From Solirubrobacter sp963848475 (GTDB lineage: Bacteria > Actinomycetota > Thermoleophilia > Solirubrobacterales > Solirubrobacteraceae): a stretch of 64,000 nt of DNA. The notes beneath the pieces were generated by a model. It saw only the letters and a list, made by a program, of their open reading frames with translations, ran no database searches and was not told the origin of the DNA. Shown here in pieces: positions 45,640 through 54,448 of this stretch. The stretch covers positions 62,001 to 126,000 of the forward strand of contig CAWKDW010000015.1 of NCBI GenBank assembly GCA_963848475.1, read 5' to 3'. Numbering within the stretch: the first letter of the stretch is position 1; the number at the start of each line of letters is the position of its first letter. The position numbers and the translations under genes were made by a program.

Positions 45640-46061
45640 GCCGGCCCGTGCCGCGTCACGGTGAGCCCGCCGGACACCGGCGGTGCGGCCGAGATCGCCT
45701 CCAGGCGCCCGTAGAACGCTCGTGCCACGCGCATCGCGTGCGCCTTGGCCAGTTCGGCTCGCTCGCCCGCGAAGAGGGCGTCCACGGTCTCGCGCCAGAG
45801 CACGAGCCAGCGCTCGAAGTGACCGGCCCGAAGACGCACCTTCTGGTTGAGCTCCGCGTGCGGGCGGAAGGCGCCGCCACGGTAGGACTGCGCGCCGAGC
45901 AGGATCGTCTCCCAGAACGAGGCGATCTCGGGCACGTGGGCCTCGACGTCCAGATGGGCGACGTCGGTGAAGATCCAGCCGATGATCGGGTCCACGAGCG
46001 CGCGTTCGTAGAACGCCCGCACCAGCCGCTCGCAGTCCTCGCGGGTCGCGATGTCGGCCAC
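45636..46061 (-). CDS. group III truncated haemoglobin
   Basis: 141 residues. Pattern of group III globins: VRAFYERALVDPIIGWIF, VPEIASFWETILLG, YRGGAFRPHAELNQKVRLRAGHFERWLVLWRETVD. The proximal His is in GHFERWL. It binds haem and probably handles oxygen, NO or peroxide. GTG start at 46061 shares bases with the stop of the upstream small membrane protein. Confidence 0.85.
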   Translation of the reverse strand: MADIATREDCERLVRAFYERALVDPIIGWIFTDVAHLDVEAHVPEIASFWETILLGAQSYRGGAFRPHAELNQKVRLRAGHFERWLVLWRETVDALFAGERAELAKAHAMRVARAFYGRLEAISAAPPVSGGLTVTRHGPA

Positions 46062-46288
46062 TACGCGACCAGCCCCCGGACCAGGAGCACGACGCCGGCC
46101 GCGCCGGCACCGATCGTGGCCCAGAGCGCGACGCTCTCGGCCTGGCCGACGATCTCCTCCTCGGAACGGCTGGAGATGATGTAGCGACCGTCCTCGGGGC
46201 GGATGATCCACTCCTCGTAGGCGAAGCCCAGCGTGCCCGCGGCGATGGCGAGAAGGAACGCTCCGGCAATCAGCATCGTGTGCAACAT
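46061..46288 (-). CDS. small two-helix membrane protein
   Basis: 75 residues: N-terminal helix LIAGAFLLAIAAGTLGFAYEEW, polar middle RPEDGRYIISSRSEEEIV, and C-terminal helix ALWATIGAGAAGVVLLVRG. First gene of a probable operon with the globin and lipoprotein (overlapping stop/start codons). Function unknown. Confidence 0.6.
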   Translation of the reverse strand: MLHTMLIAGAFLLAIAAGTLGFAYEEWIIRPEDGRYIISSRSEEEIVGQAESVALWATIGAGAAGVVLLVRGLVA

Positions 46289-46354
46289 GTATCAGGCGGC
46301 GTGGAGCGTGCTCTAGGTGAGCGGATTGTGAGGCTCAACCGAAGGGATTCACCC

Positions 46355-48136
46355 GTGCAACGCACAACGCTGAAGTGGGCGGCGGCGATCGGACTCGCCG
46401 CGGCCGGCGTCGTAGCGCCGACGGCCATGGCGGCCGACCCCGAGAACGTGATCTACGGCGCCGAGTTCGAGAAGGGCAGGATCGTCAGCACCTCCCAGGA
46501 CAAGCTGGGCCGCGAGGCGTTCGGGAAGGCGGAGCTGACCAAGAAGAGCCTCAAGGAGGACACGCTGCCGCCGGTCGGGAAGATCCAGCCGGCGCTCGAG
46601 GACCTGCTCGCGGTCGGCGATCCGCACCGCCCGGTCGAGCTCGTCGTCACCTACCGCGACTCGCTGCCGATCCCCGAGTTCCCGCTGCCGGTGTTCGGCG
46701 AGGACCGCGAAAGCCCGCGCAACCAGGAGCTGCTCAAGCAGGCACGCGGCCTGATCGACGACGTCCGCGCGCAGCGCGCTGAGCGCTACAAGGCTCAGAC
46801 GGCCGATCTCGAACGGGCCGGCGGCAAGGTGCTGGACACCTACTGGCTGATCCAGGGCGCCCGCGCCGTGCTGCCGCTCGACGCGGTCTCAAAGCTCGCC
46901 GACTCCGACGAGGTGCAGTACCTCGAACTGGCCGACGGCGTCGCCAAGCCGCCCGCCGACGCCAACCCGAACAACGATCTCGCGGACGCGCGCGCCCAGA
47001 TCTTCTCGGACCCGTACTTCAACCTCGGCCAGACCTCCGGCTGGATCGGCCTGCTCGACACCGGCGTGCGCCAGACGCACACGGTCTTCAACGGCCCCGA
47101 CCACATCGCGATCGCCGACGACCTGACCGGCGGTGGCGACCCCGGCGACCAGTGCAACCACGGCACCGCCTCGGCCGCCGAGATCACCGGCAACGCCAAC
47201 CTCGGCGCGGCGTGGCGCGGCGTGTCGGCGATCTCGCTCGACTCGTGGGACGTCTACGGCAACGACTGCCTCGTCGGCGGCGGCGACACCGTCGACGGCT
47301 TCCAGGAGGCCGTGAGCTGGCTGGACAAGGTGATCGTGGCCGAGATCCAGCTCGTCGCCTCCGAGAGCAGCGCCTCCTCGGTCGCCGCCGACGCGGCCTT
47401 CGACTCCGGCTCGGTCGTGATCGCCGCCAACGGCAACTACGGCCCCGGCAGCGGCAGCGTCGCCTCGCCCGGCAACGCCCACAAGGCGGTCGGCATCGGT
47501 GCCGCGGACCTGCAGACCGACGTGCTGCAGGGCTACTCCGGCCGCGGCCCGTCCAACGACGGCCGCTACAAGCCGGACCTCGTGTTCCCGACCAACATCG
47601 AGACCGCGCGTTCGACCTCGAACACCGCGCTGGGTTCCTTCGGCGGCACGAGCGCGGCGACGCCGATCGCCGGCGGCGCCGCGGGCCTGCTGCGCAACTG
47701 GATGCGCGGCGGCCTCGGCTCGATCGACGCCGGCCACGTCTACAGCCACCTGATCCTCGGCGGCCAGACGACGTTCCCGTTCAACAACGACACCGGCGCC
47801 GGCCCGTTCCAGCTCGGCGTCAGCGGCCACGCCTGGTGGGGCAAGACGAACGTCGCCAACGGCGCGCGCGTCGACATCCCGATCACGGTGACGGCCGGCA
47901 AGACACTGTTCGAAGGCTCGCTGTGGTGGCCGGAGGCGACCAGCGGCCACAACGACATCGACCTCGAGCTGATCGCGCCCGACGGCACGGTGCGCGCGTC
48001 CAGCTGGTCCGGCGTCAGCGTCTTCGAGCGCGCGAGCGTCCGTACCGGCCTGTACCCGGGCACGTGGAAGCTGCGGATGAAGGGCTACTCGGTGTCCGGC
48101 AGCCCGCGGGTGTTCTGGAGCGCCAGGACCCGCTGA
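46355..48136 (+). CDS. secreted S8 (subtilisin-like) serine peptidase
   Basis: 593 residues with signal peptide ending AAD near 28. Catalytic Asp in GWIGLLDTGVRQTHT, His in DQCNHGTASAAEI, Ser in GSFGGTSAATPIAGG; the oxyanion region is VVIAANGNYGPG. A ~190-residue propeptide-like segment precedes the domain, and a C-terminal beta-sandwich (PITVTAGKTLFEGSLWW ... RVFWSARTR) follows. GTG at 46355 is preferred because GAAGGGA lies 8 bases upstream. Divergent from the small membrane protein operon. Confidence 0.9.
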   Translation: MQRTTLKWAAAIGLAAAGVVAPTAMAADPENVIYGAEFEKGRIVSTSQDKLGREAFGKAELTKKSLKEDTLPPVGKIQPALEDLLAVGDPHRPVELVVTYRDSLPIPEFPLPVFGEDRESPRNQELLKQARGLIDDVRAQRAERYKAQTADLERAGGKVLDTYWLIQGARAVLPLDAVSKLADSDEVQYLELADGVAKPPADANPNNDLADARAQIFSDPYFNLGQTSGWIGLLDTGVRQTHTVFNGPDHIAIADDLTGGGDPGDQCNHGTASAAEITGNANLGAAWRGVSAISLDSWDVYGNDCLVGGGDTVDGFQEAVSWLDKVIVAEIQLVASESSASSVAADAAFDSGSVVIAANGNYGPGSGSVASPGNAHKAVGIGAADLQTDVLQGYSGRGPSNDGRYKPDLVFPTNIETARSTSNTALGSFGGTSAATPIAGGAAGLLRNWMRGGLGSIDAGHVYSHLILGGQTTFPFNNDTGAGPFQLGVSGHAWWGKTNVANGARVDIPITVTAGKTLFEGSLWWPEATSGHNDIDLELIAPDGTVRASSWSGVSVFERASVRTGLYPGTWKLRMKGYSVSGSPRVFWSARTR

Positions 48137-48137
48137 G

Positions 48138-48548
48138 TTAGGCGAGATCGCCGAGATCGGCGACCTTCACGGACGTGGCGCGTCCGTCCTTGACGCGCCA
48201 CGTCCAGACCGACGAGCGACGGACGTCGAGCCCCTCGCGGCGGCCGGTGATGTGGCCGATGACGATTACTGAGCCGGGGATGATGCGGAAGTCCTCGGCG
48301 TGCAGGACCAGCTCTTGCCAGATGCGATCGACGTCGGCGAAGTAGTCGCGCAGCCCATCGTGCCCGCGATAGGGCTCGACGCGGCCCGCAAGGCGGGCGG
48401 TGCCGGCGAAATCGAGCTCGCAGTCGGCGCTCGTGCAGCGGATCGCAGCCTCGATGTCACGCCGCGCGAAGGCGTCGTAGAACGCGCGCACGACGTCCGC
48501 CTCATCGGTCAGACCGGCCGGGTTGCCGTAGTAATCGGGGCGCGACAC
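48138..48548 (-). CDS. SnoaL-like / NTF2-fold protein
   Basis: About 136 residues: ADVVRAFYDAFARRDIEAAIRCTSADCELDF, HDGLRDYFADVDRIWQELVLHAEDFRI, then VWTWRVKDGRATSVKV. The cone-shaped SnoaL fold is used by isomerases, hydrolases or ligand-binding proteins, so activity is open. GTG at 48548 is preferred. Tail-to-tail with the S8 peptidase, one base apart. Confidence 0.8.
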   Translation of the reverse strand: MSRPDYYGNPAGLTDEADVVRAFYDAFARRDIEAAIRCTSADCELDFAGTARLAGRVEPYRGHDGLRDYFADVDRIWQELVLHAEDFRIIPGSVIVIGHITGRREGLDVRRSSVWTWRVKDGRATSVKVADLGDLA

Positions 48549-48655
48549 TCGGCTAGAGCGTGACAGAGCAGGCGGCGCGATGGCGGGGTCACCGGCCGGG
48601 GCGTGGCGCGCTGCGAAGACGCGCGGTTGCATCTCTCTTTGTAGGGTCATCGCCA

Positions 48656-50077
48656 ATGAGCCAGATCGGAGTCACAGGGCTCGCCGTGATGGGGGCGAAC
48701 CTGGCACGCAACATCGCACGTCGCGGCGTGCCGATCGCCGTCCACAACCGGACGGCGAGCAAGACCCAGGACTTCATGTCCGAGTACGGCTCCGAGGGGG
48801 ACTTCACCGCGTGTGAGTCGCTGGAGGAGTTCGTCCAGGCGCTCGAGCGCCCGCGCAGGATCATCGTCATGGTCAAGGCCGGCAAGCCGGTGGACGGCGT
48901 GATCGCCGACCTCGTGCCGCTGCTCGACGCCGACGACATCATCATCGATGCCGGCAACTCGCACTACATCGACACGCGCCGGCGCGAGGAGGAGCTGACC
49001 GCCAAGGGGCTGCGCTTCATCGGCACCGGCGTGTCCGGCGGCGAGGAGGGCGCGCTGCTCGGCCCGTCGATCATGCCCGGCGGGCCGCGCGAGGCCTACG
49101 CCGAGGTCGAGGAGATCTTCACCACGATCGCCGCGCAGGTCGACGGCGAGGCGTGCTGCGTCTACATCGGGCCCGACGGCGCCGGCCACTACGTGAAGAT
49201 GGTCCACAACGGCATCGAGTACGCCGACATGCAGCTGATCGCGGAGGCCTACGACCTGCTGCGCTTCGGCATCGGGCTCGACGTGCCGGCGATCAAGGCG
49301 ATCTTCGACGACTGGAACACCGGCGACCTCGAGTCCTTCCTGATCGAGATCACCGCGACCGTGCTCGGCAAGGTCGACGCCGAGACCGGCAAGCCGCTGG
49401 TCGACGTCATCGTCGACCAGGCCGAGCAGAAGGGCACCGGCCGCTGGACCGCGCAGGACGCGCTCGAGCTCGGCGTGCCGCTGACGGGCATCACCGAGGC
49501 GGTCTTCGCGCGCTCGCTGAGCGCGCTGCGCGACCAGCGCCGCGACGCGGCCGGCGTGCTCGCCGGCCCGAAGCCGGGCGGGCTGCCCGAGTCGCTGGTG
49601 GAGGACATCCGCAAGGCGCTCTACGCCTCGAAGGTCGTCGCCTACGCGCAGGGCTTCGAGCAGATGGCGGCCGCGGCGAAGACGTACGACTGGGACCTGC
49701 AGATGGGCGAGCTGGCGAAGATCTGGCGCGGCGGCTGCATCATCCGCGCCCGCTTCCTGAACCGGATCACCGAGTCCTACAGCGAGCACCCGGACCTCGT
49801 GAACCTGCTGATGGCGCCGTACTTCCGTGACGCCGTCGCCGACGCCCAGGAGTCGTGGCGCAAGGTGATCGTCGCCGCGGTGGAGCAGGGGATCGCGGTT
49901 CCCGCGTTCTCCTCCTCGCTGGCGTACTACGACGGCTACCGGCGCGAGCGCGGGCCGGCGAACCTGATCCAGGGCCAGCGCGACTTCTTCGGCGCGCACA
50001 CCTACCGGCGCGTGGACAAGGAAGGCTCCTTCCACACGCGCTGGTCGCAGGACGGCTCGGAAGTCCAGACCGCCTGA
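48656..50077 (+). CDS. gnd: 6-phosphogluconate dehydrogenase (decarboxylating)
   Basis: 473 residues, full length. Oxidises 6-phosphogluconate to ribulose-5-phosphate with NADP in the pentose phosphate pathway. NADP-binding GVTGLAVMGANLARNIARRG with NRT at 35-37, substrate region DAGNSHYIDTRRRE and GTGVSGGEEGALLGPSIMPGG, signature KMVHNGIEYADMQLIAEAYDLL, and GTGRWTAQDALELGVPLTGI. ATG at 48656. Confidence 0.97.
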   Translation: MSQIGVTGLAVMGANLARNIARRGVPIAVHNRTASKTQDFMSEYGSEGDFTACESLEEFVQALERPRRIIVMVKAGKPVDGVIADLVPLLDADDIIIDAGNSHYIDTRRREEELTAKGLRFIGTGVSGGEEGALLGPSIMPGGPREAYAEVEEIFTTIAAQVDGEACCVYIGPDGAGHYVKMVHNGIEYADMQLIAEAYDLLRFGIGLDVPAIKAIFDDWNTGDLESFLIEITATVLGKVDAETGKPLVDVIVDQAEQKGTGRWTAQDALELGVPLTGITEAVFARSLSALRDQRRDAAGVLAGPKPGGLPESLVEDIRKALYASKVVAYAQGFEQMAAAAKTYDWDLQMGELAKIWRGGCIIRARFLNRITESYSEHPDLVNLLMAPYFRDAVADAQESWRKVIVAAVEQGIAVPAFSSSLAYYDGYRRERGPANLIQGQRDFFGAHTYRRVDKEGSFHTRWSQDGSEVQTA

Positions 50078-50078
50078 T

Positions 50079-50787
50079 TTGCTCGTCCTGCTGCCGCCCT
50101 CCGAGGGGAAGACCGCACCTTCGGAGGGCGCGCCGGTGGACCTCTCCGCGCTCGCCTTCCCGGGGCTGACGAAGACCCGCGAGCGCCTGCTCGCCGTGCT
50201 CTCGCGGCTCACGCTCCCGCGGGCGCTGAAGTACCTCGACATCTCCGCGGGCCTCGCGCAGGAGGCCGAGCGCAACCTGACGCTGCTCGACGGCGCCCGC
50301 CGCGCCCGCGCACGAGGTCTACACGGGCGTGCTCTACGAGCACCTCGGGCTCGGCTCGCTGCCCGGCGAGAACGTGCTGATCGCGAGCGCGCTGTGGGGC
50401 TTCGTGCGCCCGTCGGACCGGATCCCCGCCTACCGGCTCTCGATGGGCTCGACGCTGCCGCGGATCCCGTCGCTGCCGGCGCTGTGGCGCGATCCGTTGC
50501 GCAAGGCGGTGCCCGACGAGGGGCTGATCGTCGACCTGCGCTCAGGCTCCTACGCGGCGGCCTGGAAGCCGAAGCAGGCCACGGTCGTCGGCGTCCGCGC
50601 GTTCACGGACGGCAAGATCGTCAGCCACATGGTCAAGGCCACCCGCGGCGACGTCGCCCGCATCCTGCTGTCCTCGGGCGCCGCGCCCGAGACCCCGCAC
50701 GAGGTCGCCGCGCTCGCCCGCGATGCTGGATTGAGCGTCGAACTCAACGGTTCCGACCGCGCTTGGACACTTGACGTAATCAGCTAA
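50079..50787 (+). CDS. yaaA: YaaA/DUF328 peroxide-stress protein (one frame break)
   Basis: About 235 residues. Start LVLLPPSEGKTAPSEGAPVDL and later HEVYTGVLYEHLGLGSLP, AYRLSMGSTLPR, LIVDLRSGSYAAAWKP and GKIVSHMVKATRGDVARIL are typical. The frame changes near 50297 in a run of GCC/CGC, giving LLDGAPAAPAHEVYTG. In E. coli YaaA limits free iron during peroxide stress. TTG start one base after gnd stops, so probably co-transcribed. Confidence 0.9.
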
Positions 50788-50897
50788 GGCTTCGGATCGC
50801 CGTGCCGATACACGGGCTGTCAGACAGCGAAGGCGCCCCGAGGGCAGAGACCTCAACAAACGTCCCCCTCCCACACTTGCCTGATCTTCTGATGGCC

Positions 50898-50919
50898 GAA
50901 GCCCGCGAAAGCGGGCTTC
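50898..50919. terminator. bidirectional hairpin between yaaA and ligase gene
   Basis: GAAGCCCGC and GCGGGCTTC form a perfect 9-base stem closed by a GAAA tetraloop, followed by CGCGTTT. It lies between two convergent genes, so it can end transcription from both sides, though the T-run is short. Confidence 0.55.
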
Positions 50920-50924
50920 CGCGT

Positions 50925-51842
50925 TTAAGCGGCTCTCGCGAGCGACCGAGCGGGCCGGCTTGTCGAAGCGCAGGCCGAGGAAGCGCGGGTGGCGCAGGCG
51001 GCCGGCGGTCGTCCACTCGGCGAAGCCGAGCTGGGCGACGAGCTCCGGCTCGACCCAGGTGGCGTCGCGGAGGCGCGGTGCGTCGGCGAACGGGGAGTCC
51101 TCGCGGTGCAGCGCGCGCAGGCGCTCGCCGAGGTCGCAGCAGCGTGGCGCGATCGAAGCCGGTGCCGACCTTGCCCGCGTAGCGCAGCGCGCCCTCGGCG
51201 TCGAAGTGGCCGACGAGCAGCGCGCCGAGCTCGATGCGCGAGCCGCGCGGCGCGGTGAAGCCGCCGATCACGAGCTCCTGGCCCTGCTGGCACTTGAACT
51301 TCAGCCAGTCGCGCGAGCGGCGCGTCGGTGTAGACGCTGTCGGCGCGCTTGGCGATCACGCCCTCCCAGCCCTTGCGGCAGGCCTCCTCGAACATCGCCT
51401 CGCCCGCTTCGTTGCGGTAGGCGTTCAGCCGGATCGGGTCCGCGAAGGCCAGCGCGTCGCGCAGCAGCGCCTTGCGCTCGCGCAGCGGCCGCGAACGGAC
51501 GTCCTCGCCGTCGAGCCAGAGGACGTCGAAGACGTAGTAGAAGGTCGAGGCGCCGGGATGGCCGAGCGCCTGGAAGCTCGTCTGCGCGCCCTCGAAGGCG
51601 ACGACCTCGCCGTCGACCGCGAAGCGCGTGCGCGGATCGGCGTCGAGCGCCGCGGCGACGCCCGGGAAGCGGCCGTTGAGCGAGAGGTCGTTGCGCGAGA
51701 GCAGCTTGACCGGCCCGCCGTCGCGGATCGCGACGCAGCGGATGCCGTCGAGCTTGCGCTCGTAGATCCAGTCCGGGTCGCTGAAGCGCTCCTGCGTCAG
51801 GACCGCCCGCATCGCGGATGCGGTGGTCGGGGCGGCGCTCAC
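50925..51842 (-). CDS. ATP-dependent DNA ligase (LigD-ligase/LigC type; two frame breaks)
   Basis: About 305 residues. Motif I YERKLDGIRC gives the adenylated Lys; other motifs are FAVDGEVVAFEG, FYYVFDVLWLDGEDV and EGVIAKRADSVY. After frame changes near 51320 and 51140 the OB domain continues as KFKCQQGQELVIGGFTAPRGSRIELGALLVGHF and the tail LRHPRFLGLRFDKPARS. It seals nicks and in relatives works in end-joining; no Ku or polymerase gene is adjacent. The GTG start overlaps the TetR stop (GTGA). The exact 3' end depends on the frame. Confidence 0.85.
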   Translation of the reverse strand: MSAAPTTASAMRAVLTQERFSDPDWIYERKLDGIRCVAIRDGGPVKLLSRNDLSLNGRFPGVAAALDADPRTRFAVDGEVVAFEGAQTSFQALGHPGASTFYYVFDVLWLDGEDVRSRPLRERKALLRDALAFADPIRLNAYRNEAGEAMFEEACRKGWEGVIAKRADSVYTDAPLARLAEVQVPAGPGARDRRLHRAARLAHRARRAARRPLRRRGRAALRGQGRHRLRSRHAAATSASACARCTARTPRSPTHRASATPPGSSRSSSPSSASPSGRPPAACATRASSACASTSRPARSLARAA

Positions 51843-52399
51843 TTCCGGGTGCCGTGCCGGAGGCCGTCCATCAGCAGCCGCAGCAGGCGGCGCGCCTGGT
51901 CCTCGTCGTCGATCAGCCAGACGGCGCCCATCGCGCGCATCACGTCCTCGGCGTCGACGTCGGGACGCAGCGTGCCGTCCGCGACGCCGGCCGCCAGCAG
52001 CAGCGCGATCGCGCCGACGATCTGCCCGCGCGCGTCGGCGAACAGGTCCGAGCCGCCCGCGACGACCGACTGCAGCGCGTCGCGCATGCCCTTCTTGGCC
52101 GTCGAGTAGCTGACGAAGCGATCCATCCACTCGGCCAGCGCGACGTCCGCCTGGTGCTCGGCCAGCCGCTCGCCGGCGGCCTCGCAGAGCTGCGCGACCT
52201 CGTTGCGGTACGCGGCCTCCACCAGCGCGTCGCGCGTGGGGAAGTGGCGGTAGAGCGTGCCGATGCCGACGCCCGCGCGCTTGGCGACGGCGTCGAGCGA
52301 GACGGAGTTGCCGGAGGCGGCGAACAGCTCGGTCGCCGCGAGCAGCAGCTTCTCGCGGTTGCGGCGCGCGTCGGCGCGTTTGATCTCAGGTGTTGACAT
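51839..52399 (-). CDS. TetR-family transcriptional regulator
   Basis: 186 residues. HTH: REKLLLAATELFAASGNSVSLDAVAKRAGVGIGTLYRHFPTRDALVEAAY. The C-terminal ligand and dimer domain is typical of the AcrR-like group (TetR_C_33-like WMDRFVSYSTAKKGMRDAL). Divergent from an SDR operon; two copies of one palindrome in the gap are the probable operators. Likely controls both itself and the SDR genes. Confidence 0.93.
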   Translation of the reverse strand: MSTPEIKRADARRNREKLLLAATELFAASGNSVSLDAVAKRAGVGIGTLYRHFPTRDALVEAAYRNEVAQLCEAAGERLAEHQADVALAEWMDRFVSYSTAKKGMRDALQSVVAGGSDLFADARGQIVGAIALLLAAGVADGTLRPDVDAEDVMRAMGAVWLIDDEDQARRLLRLLMDGLRHGTRK

Positions 52400-52404
52400 C
52401 GTGT

Positions 52405-52425
52405 AAACGGAGGAAGCCTCCGGTT
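52405..52425. promoter_or_regulatory. TetR operator copy 1
   Basis: AAACGGAGGAAGCCTCCG followed by GTT. The inverted repeat CGGAGG/CCTCCG lies 6 bases before the tetR-like start. Confidence 0.7.
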
Positions 52426-52443
52426 GCGTGCTACATTGGACTC

Positions 52444-52464
52444 AAACGGAGCAACCCTCCGCTT
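52444..52464. promoter_or_regulatory. TetR operator copy 2
   Basis: AAACGGAGCAACCCTCCG followed by CTT. It matches copy 1 at all but three of 21 positions and lies 39 bases from it, on the same face after about four helical turns, just before the SDR ribosome site. Confidence 0.7.
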
Positions 52465-52485
52465 CATTCTAGGAGGCAAGCACAC

Positions 52486-53319
52486 ATGTCGAAAGTCTGG
52501 TTCATCACCGGCACTTCGAAGGGCTTCGGCCGCGTTTGGGCCGAGGCCGCGCTGGAGCGCGGCGATCGCGTCGCCGCGACCGCCCGCGACGTCGCCACGC
52601 TCGACGGCCTGGTCGAGACCTACGGCGACCTCGTCCTGCCGCTCGCGCTCGACGTCGACGACAAGACCGCGATCGACGCCGCCGTGGCCACGGCGCACGA
52701 GCACTTCGGCCGCCTCGACATCGTCATCAACAACGCCGGCTACGGCCTGTTCGGGACGATCGAGGAGATCACCGAGGAGCAGGCGCGGGCGCAGATCGAG
52801 ACGAACCTGTTCGGCCCGCTGTGGGTCACCAAGGCCGTCATACCGATCATGCGCGAGCAGGGCTCGGGCCACATTCTCCAGGTGTCCTCGATCGGCGGCG
52901 TCAACGCGTTCCCGGTCCTCGGGCTCTATCACGCCTCGAAGTGGGGGCTGGAGGCCTTCAGCCAGTCGCTCGCCGCCGAGGTGGCGCAGTTCGGGATCAA
53001 CGTGACGCTGATCGAGCCCGCCGGCTACTCGACCGACTGGCGCGGGGCGTCCTCGGTCCAGGCCGACCCGCTGGCGCTCTACGACGGCACCCGCGAGGCC
53101 CGTGCGCAGCTCTTCAAGGGCGCCCTGGCCGAGCCGGGCGACCCGCAGGCGACCGGCTCGGTCATCCTCGAGCTCGTCGACGCCGACGAACCGCCGCTGC
53201 GCGTCTTCCTCGGCTCCGGCACGCTCGAGATGATCCGCGCCGAGTACGAGCGCCGGCTGGAGAACTGGGAGCGCTGGGACGGGCTCGCCAACGCCGCGCA
53301 GGGCGGGGTGGCACGATGA
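52486..53319 (+). CDS. short-chain dehydrogenase/reductase (SDR)
   Basis: 277 residues. Cofactor motif TGTSKGFG, NNAG in INNAGYGLFG, Ser in LQVSSIGG and catalytic YHASK. Classical SDR with a slightly unusual TGxxxGxG. NAD(P)-dependent oxidation or reduction of an unknown carbonyl/alcohol. AGGAGG lies 10 bases upstream. The stop overlaps the next SDR (ATGA); both are probably repressed by the divergent TetR protein. Confidence 0.93.
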   Translation: MSKVWFITGTSKGFGRVWAEAALERGDRVAATARDVATLDGLVETYGDLVLPLALDVDDKTAIDAAVATAHEHFGRLDIVINNAGYGLFGTIEEITEEQARAQIETNLFGPLWVTKAVIPIMREQGSGHILQVSSIGGVNAFPVLGLYHASKWGLEAFSQSLAAEVAQFGINVTLIEPAGYSTDWRGASSVQADPLALYDGTREARAQLFKGALAEPGDPQATGSVILELVDADEPPLRVFLGSGTLEMIRAEYERRLENWERWDGLANAAQGGVAR

Positions 53320-54224
53320 CCGCCTTCGGAGCCACGTCCACCGCGCTGGAAGTGGTCGAGGGCATCGACCTCACCGGCAGGCGCGCGATCGTCACCGGCG
53401 GCGCGTCCGGGATCGGCATCGAGACCGCCCGGGCGCTGGCCTCGGCGGGCGCCGAGGTCACGCTCGCGGTCCGCGACGTCGACGCCGGCGAGCGGGTCGC
53501 GACCGAGGTCGGCGCCACAAGCGTGAAGTATCTCGAACTGGCCAAGCTGGAATCGGTCGAGGCGTTCGCGCGCGACTGGGACGGGCCGCTGCACATCCTC
53601 GTCAACAACGCGGGTGTGATGGCGATCCCCGAGCTGCGGCTCAATGCCGACGGCCTGGAGCTGCAGTTGGCGACCAACCACGTCGGACACTTCGCGCTGG
53701 CGGTCGGCCTGCATCGCGCGCTGGCCGCCGAAGGCGCCCGGATCGTCTCGGTCAGCTCCAGCGGGCACCTGCGCTCGCCGGTGATCTGGGACGACCTCAA
53801 CTTCGCGTTTCGCGAGTACACCCCGTTCGACGCCTACGGGCAGTCCAAGACGGCGAACGTCCAGTTCGCGGTCGGCGCGACCGCCCGCTGGGCCCGTGAC
53901 GGGATCACGGCCAACGCGCTGATGCCGGGCGGGATCGCGACGAACCTGCAGCGTCACACCCCCGGGATGATCGAGCAGGCGCTCGAGGCCGGGATGAAGC
54001 TCAAGACGCCCGAGCAGGGGGCCGCGACGTCGGTCCTGCTCGCCGCCGCTCCCGAACTCGAGGGCGTCGGCGGCCGCTACTACGAGGACTGCGCCGAGGC
54101 GCGGCTCGTCGACCACCGCGGCGAGATGGGAAGCGGCGGCGTCGCGCCCTACGCGCTCGACGCCGACAACGCCGATCGGCTGTGGGAGCTCTCCGAGCGC
54201 CTGCTCGGCGCACACGTCCGCTAG
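53316..54224 (+). CDS. short-chain dehydrogenase/reductase, WW-domain-oxidoreductase-like
   Basis: 302 residues. TGGASGIG, VNNAGVMAIPELRLNADGLELQLATNHVGHFAL (typical of retinol-dehydrogenase-like SDRs), VSSSGH and catalytic YGQSK. The C-terminus (GVAPYALDADNADRLWELSERLLG) is also characteristic. Overlaps the preceding SDR by four bases, so they form one operon. Confidence 0.93.
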   Translation: MTAFGATSTALEVVEGIDLTGRRAIVTGGASGIGIETARALASAGAEVTLAVRDVDAGERVATEVGATSVKYLELAKLESVEAFARDWDGPLHILVNNAGVMAIPELRLNADGLELQLATNHVGHFALAVGLHRALAAEGARIVSVSSSGHLRSPVIWDDLNFAFREYTPFDAYGQSKTANVQFAVGATARWARDGITANALMPGGIATNLQRHTPGMIEQALEAGMKLKTPEQGAATSVLLAAAPELEGVGGRYYEDCAEARLVDHRGEMGSGGVAPYALDADNADRLWELSERLLGAHVR

Positions 54225-54310
54225 TCGCCGGCGCGCTCGCCTCGCGGAACTGGCCGTCGTCGAAGTGGTCCCGAGCGGCGGCGGTCAGCGCGGGCCGGAG
54301 GGTGGAACGG

Positions 54311-54330
54311 TTCACCCTCGCGGGTGATGG
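54311..54330. promoter_or_regulatory. recurrent motif, copy 11 (reverse orientation)
   Basis: TTCACCCTCGCGGGTGATGG; the reverse complement begins CCATCACCCGCGAGGGTGAA. It ends 25 bases before a possible 30-residue frame and lies in a gap between convergent real genes. Confidence 0.4.
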
Positions 54331-54354
54331 CAGGGCACCGCGCCACGCGCGAGC

Positions 54355-54447
54355 ATGTCGTCCATGCCCTGCATCTTCAAACTCATCGTCGATCTGATCC
54401 TCGGCCCGGAAGAGCAGATCGCCTACGTTTCGGTGACGACGCGCTGA
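54355..54447 (+). CDS. possible tiny ORF (30 residues)
   Basis: ATG (or a second ATG at 54364) to TGA. It encodes a short amphipathic peptide beginning MSSMPCIFKLIVDLILG. Spacing after the motif copy matches that of real genes (25 bases). It lies where no larger gene explains the motif. Weak but worth testing. Confidence 0.3.
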   Translation: MSSMPCIFKLIVDLILGPEEQIAYVSVTTR

Positions 54448-54448
54448 G

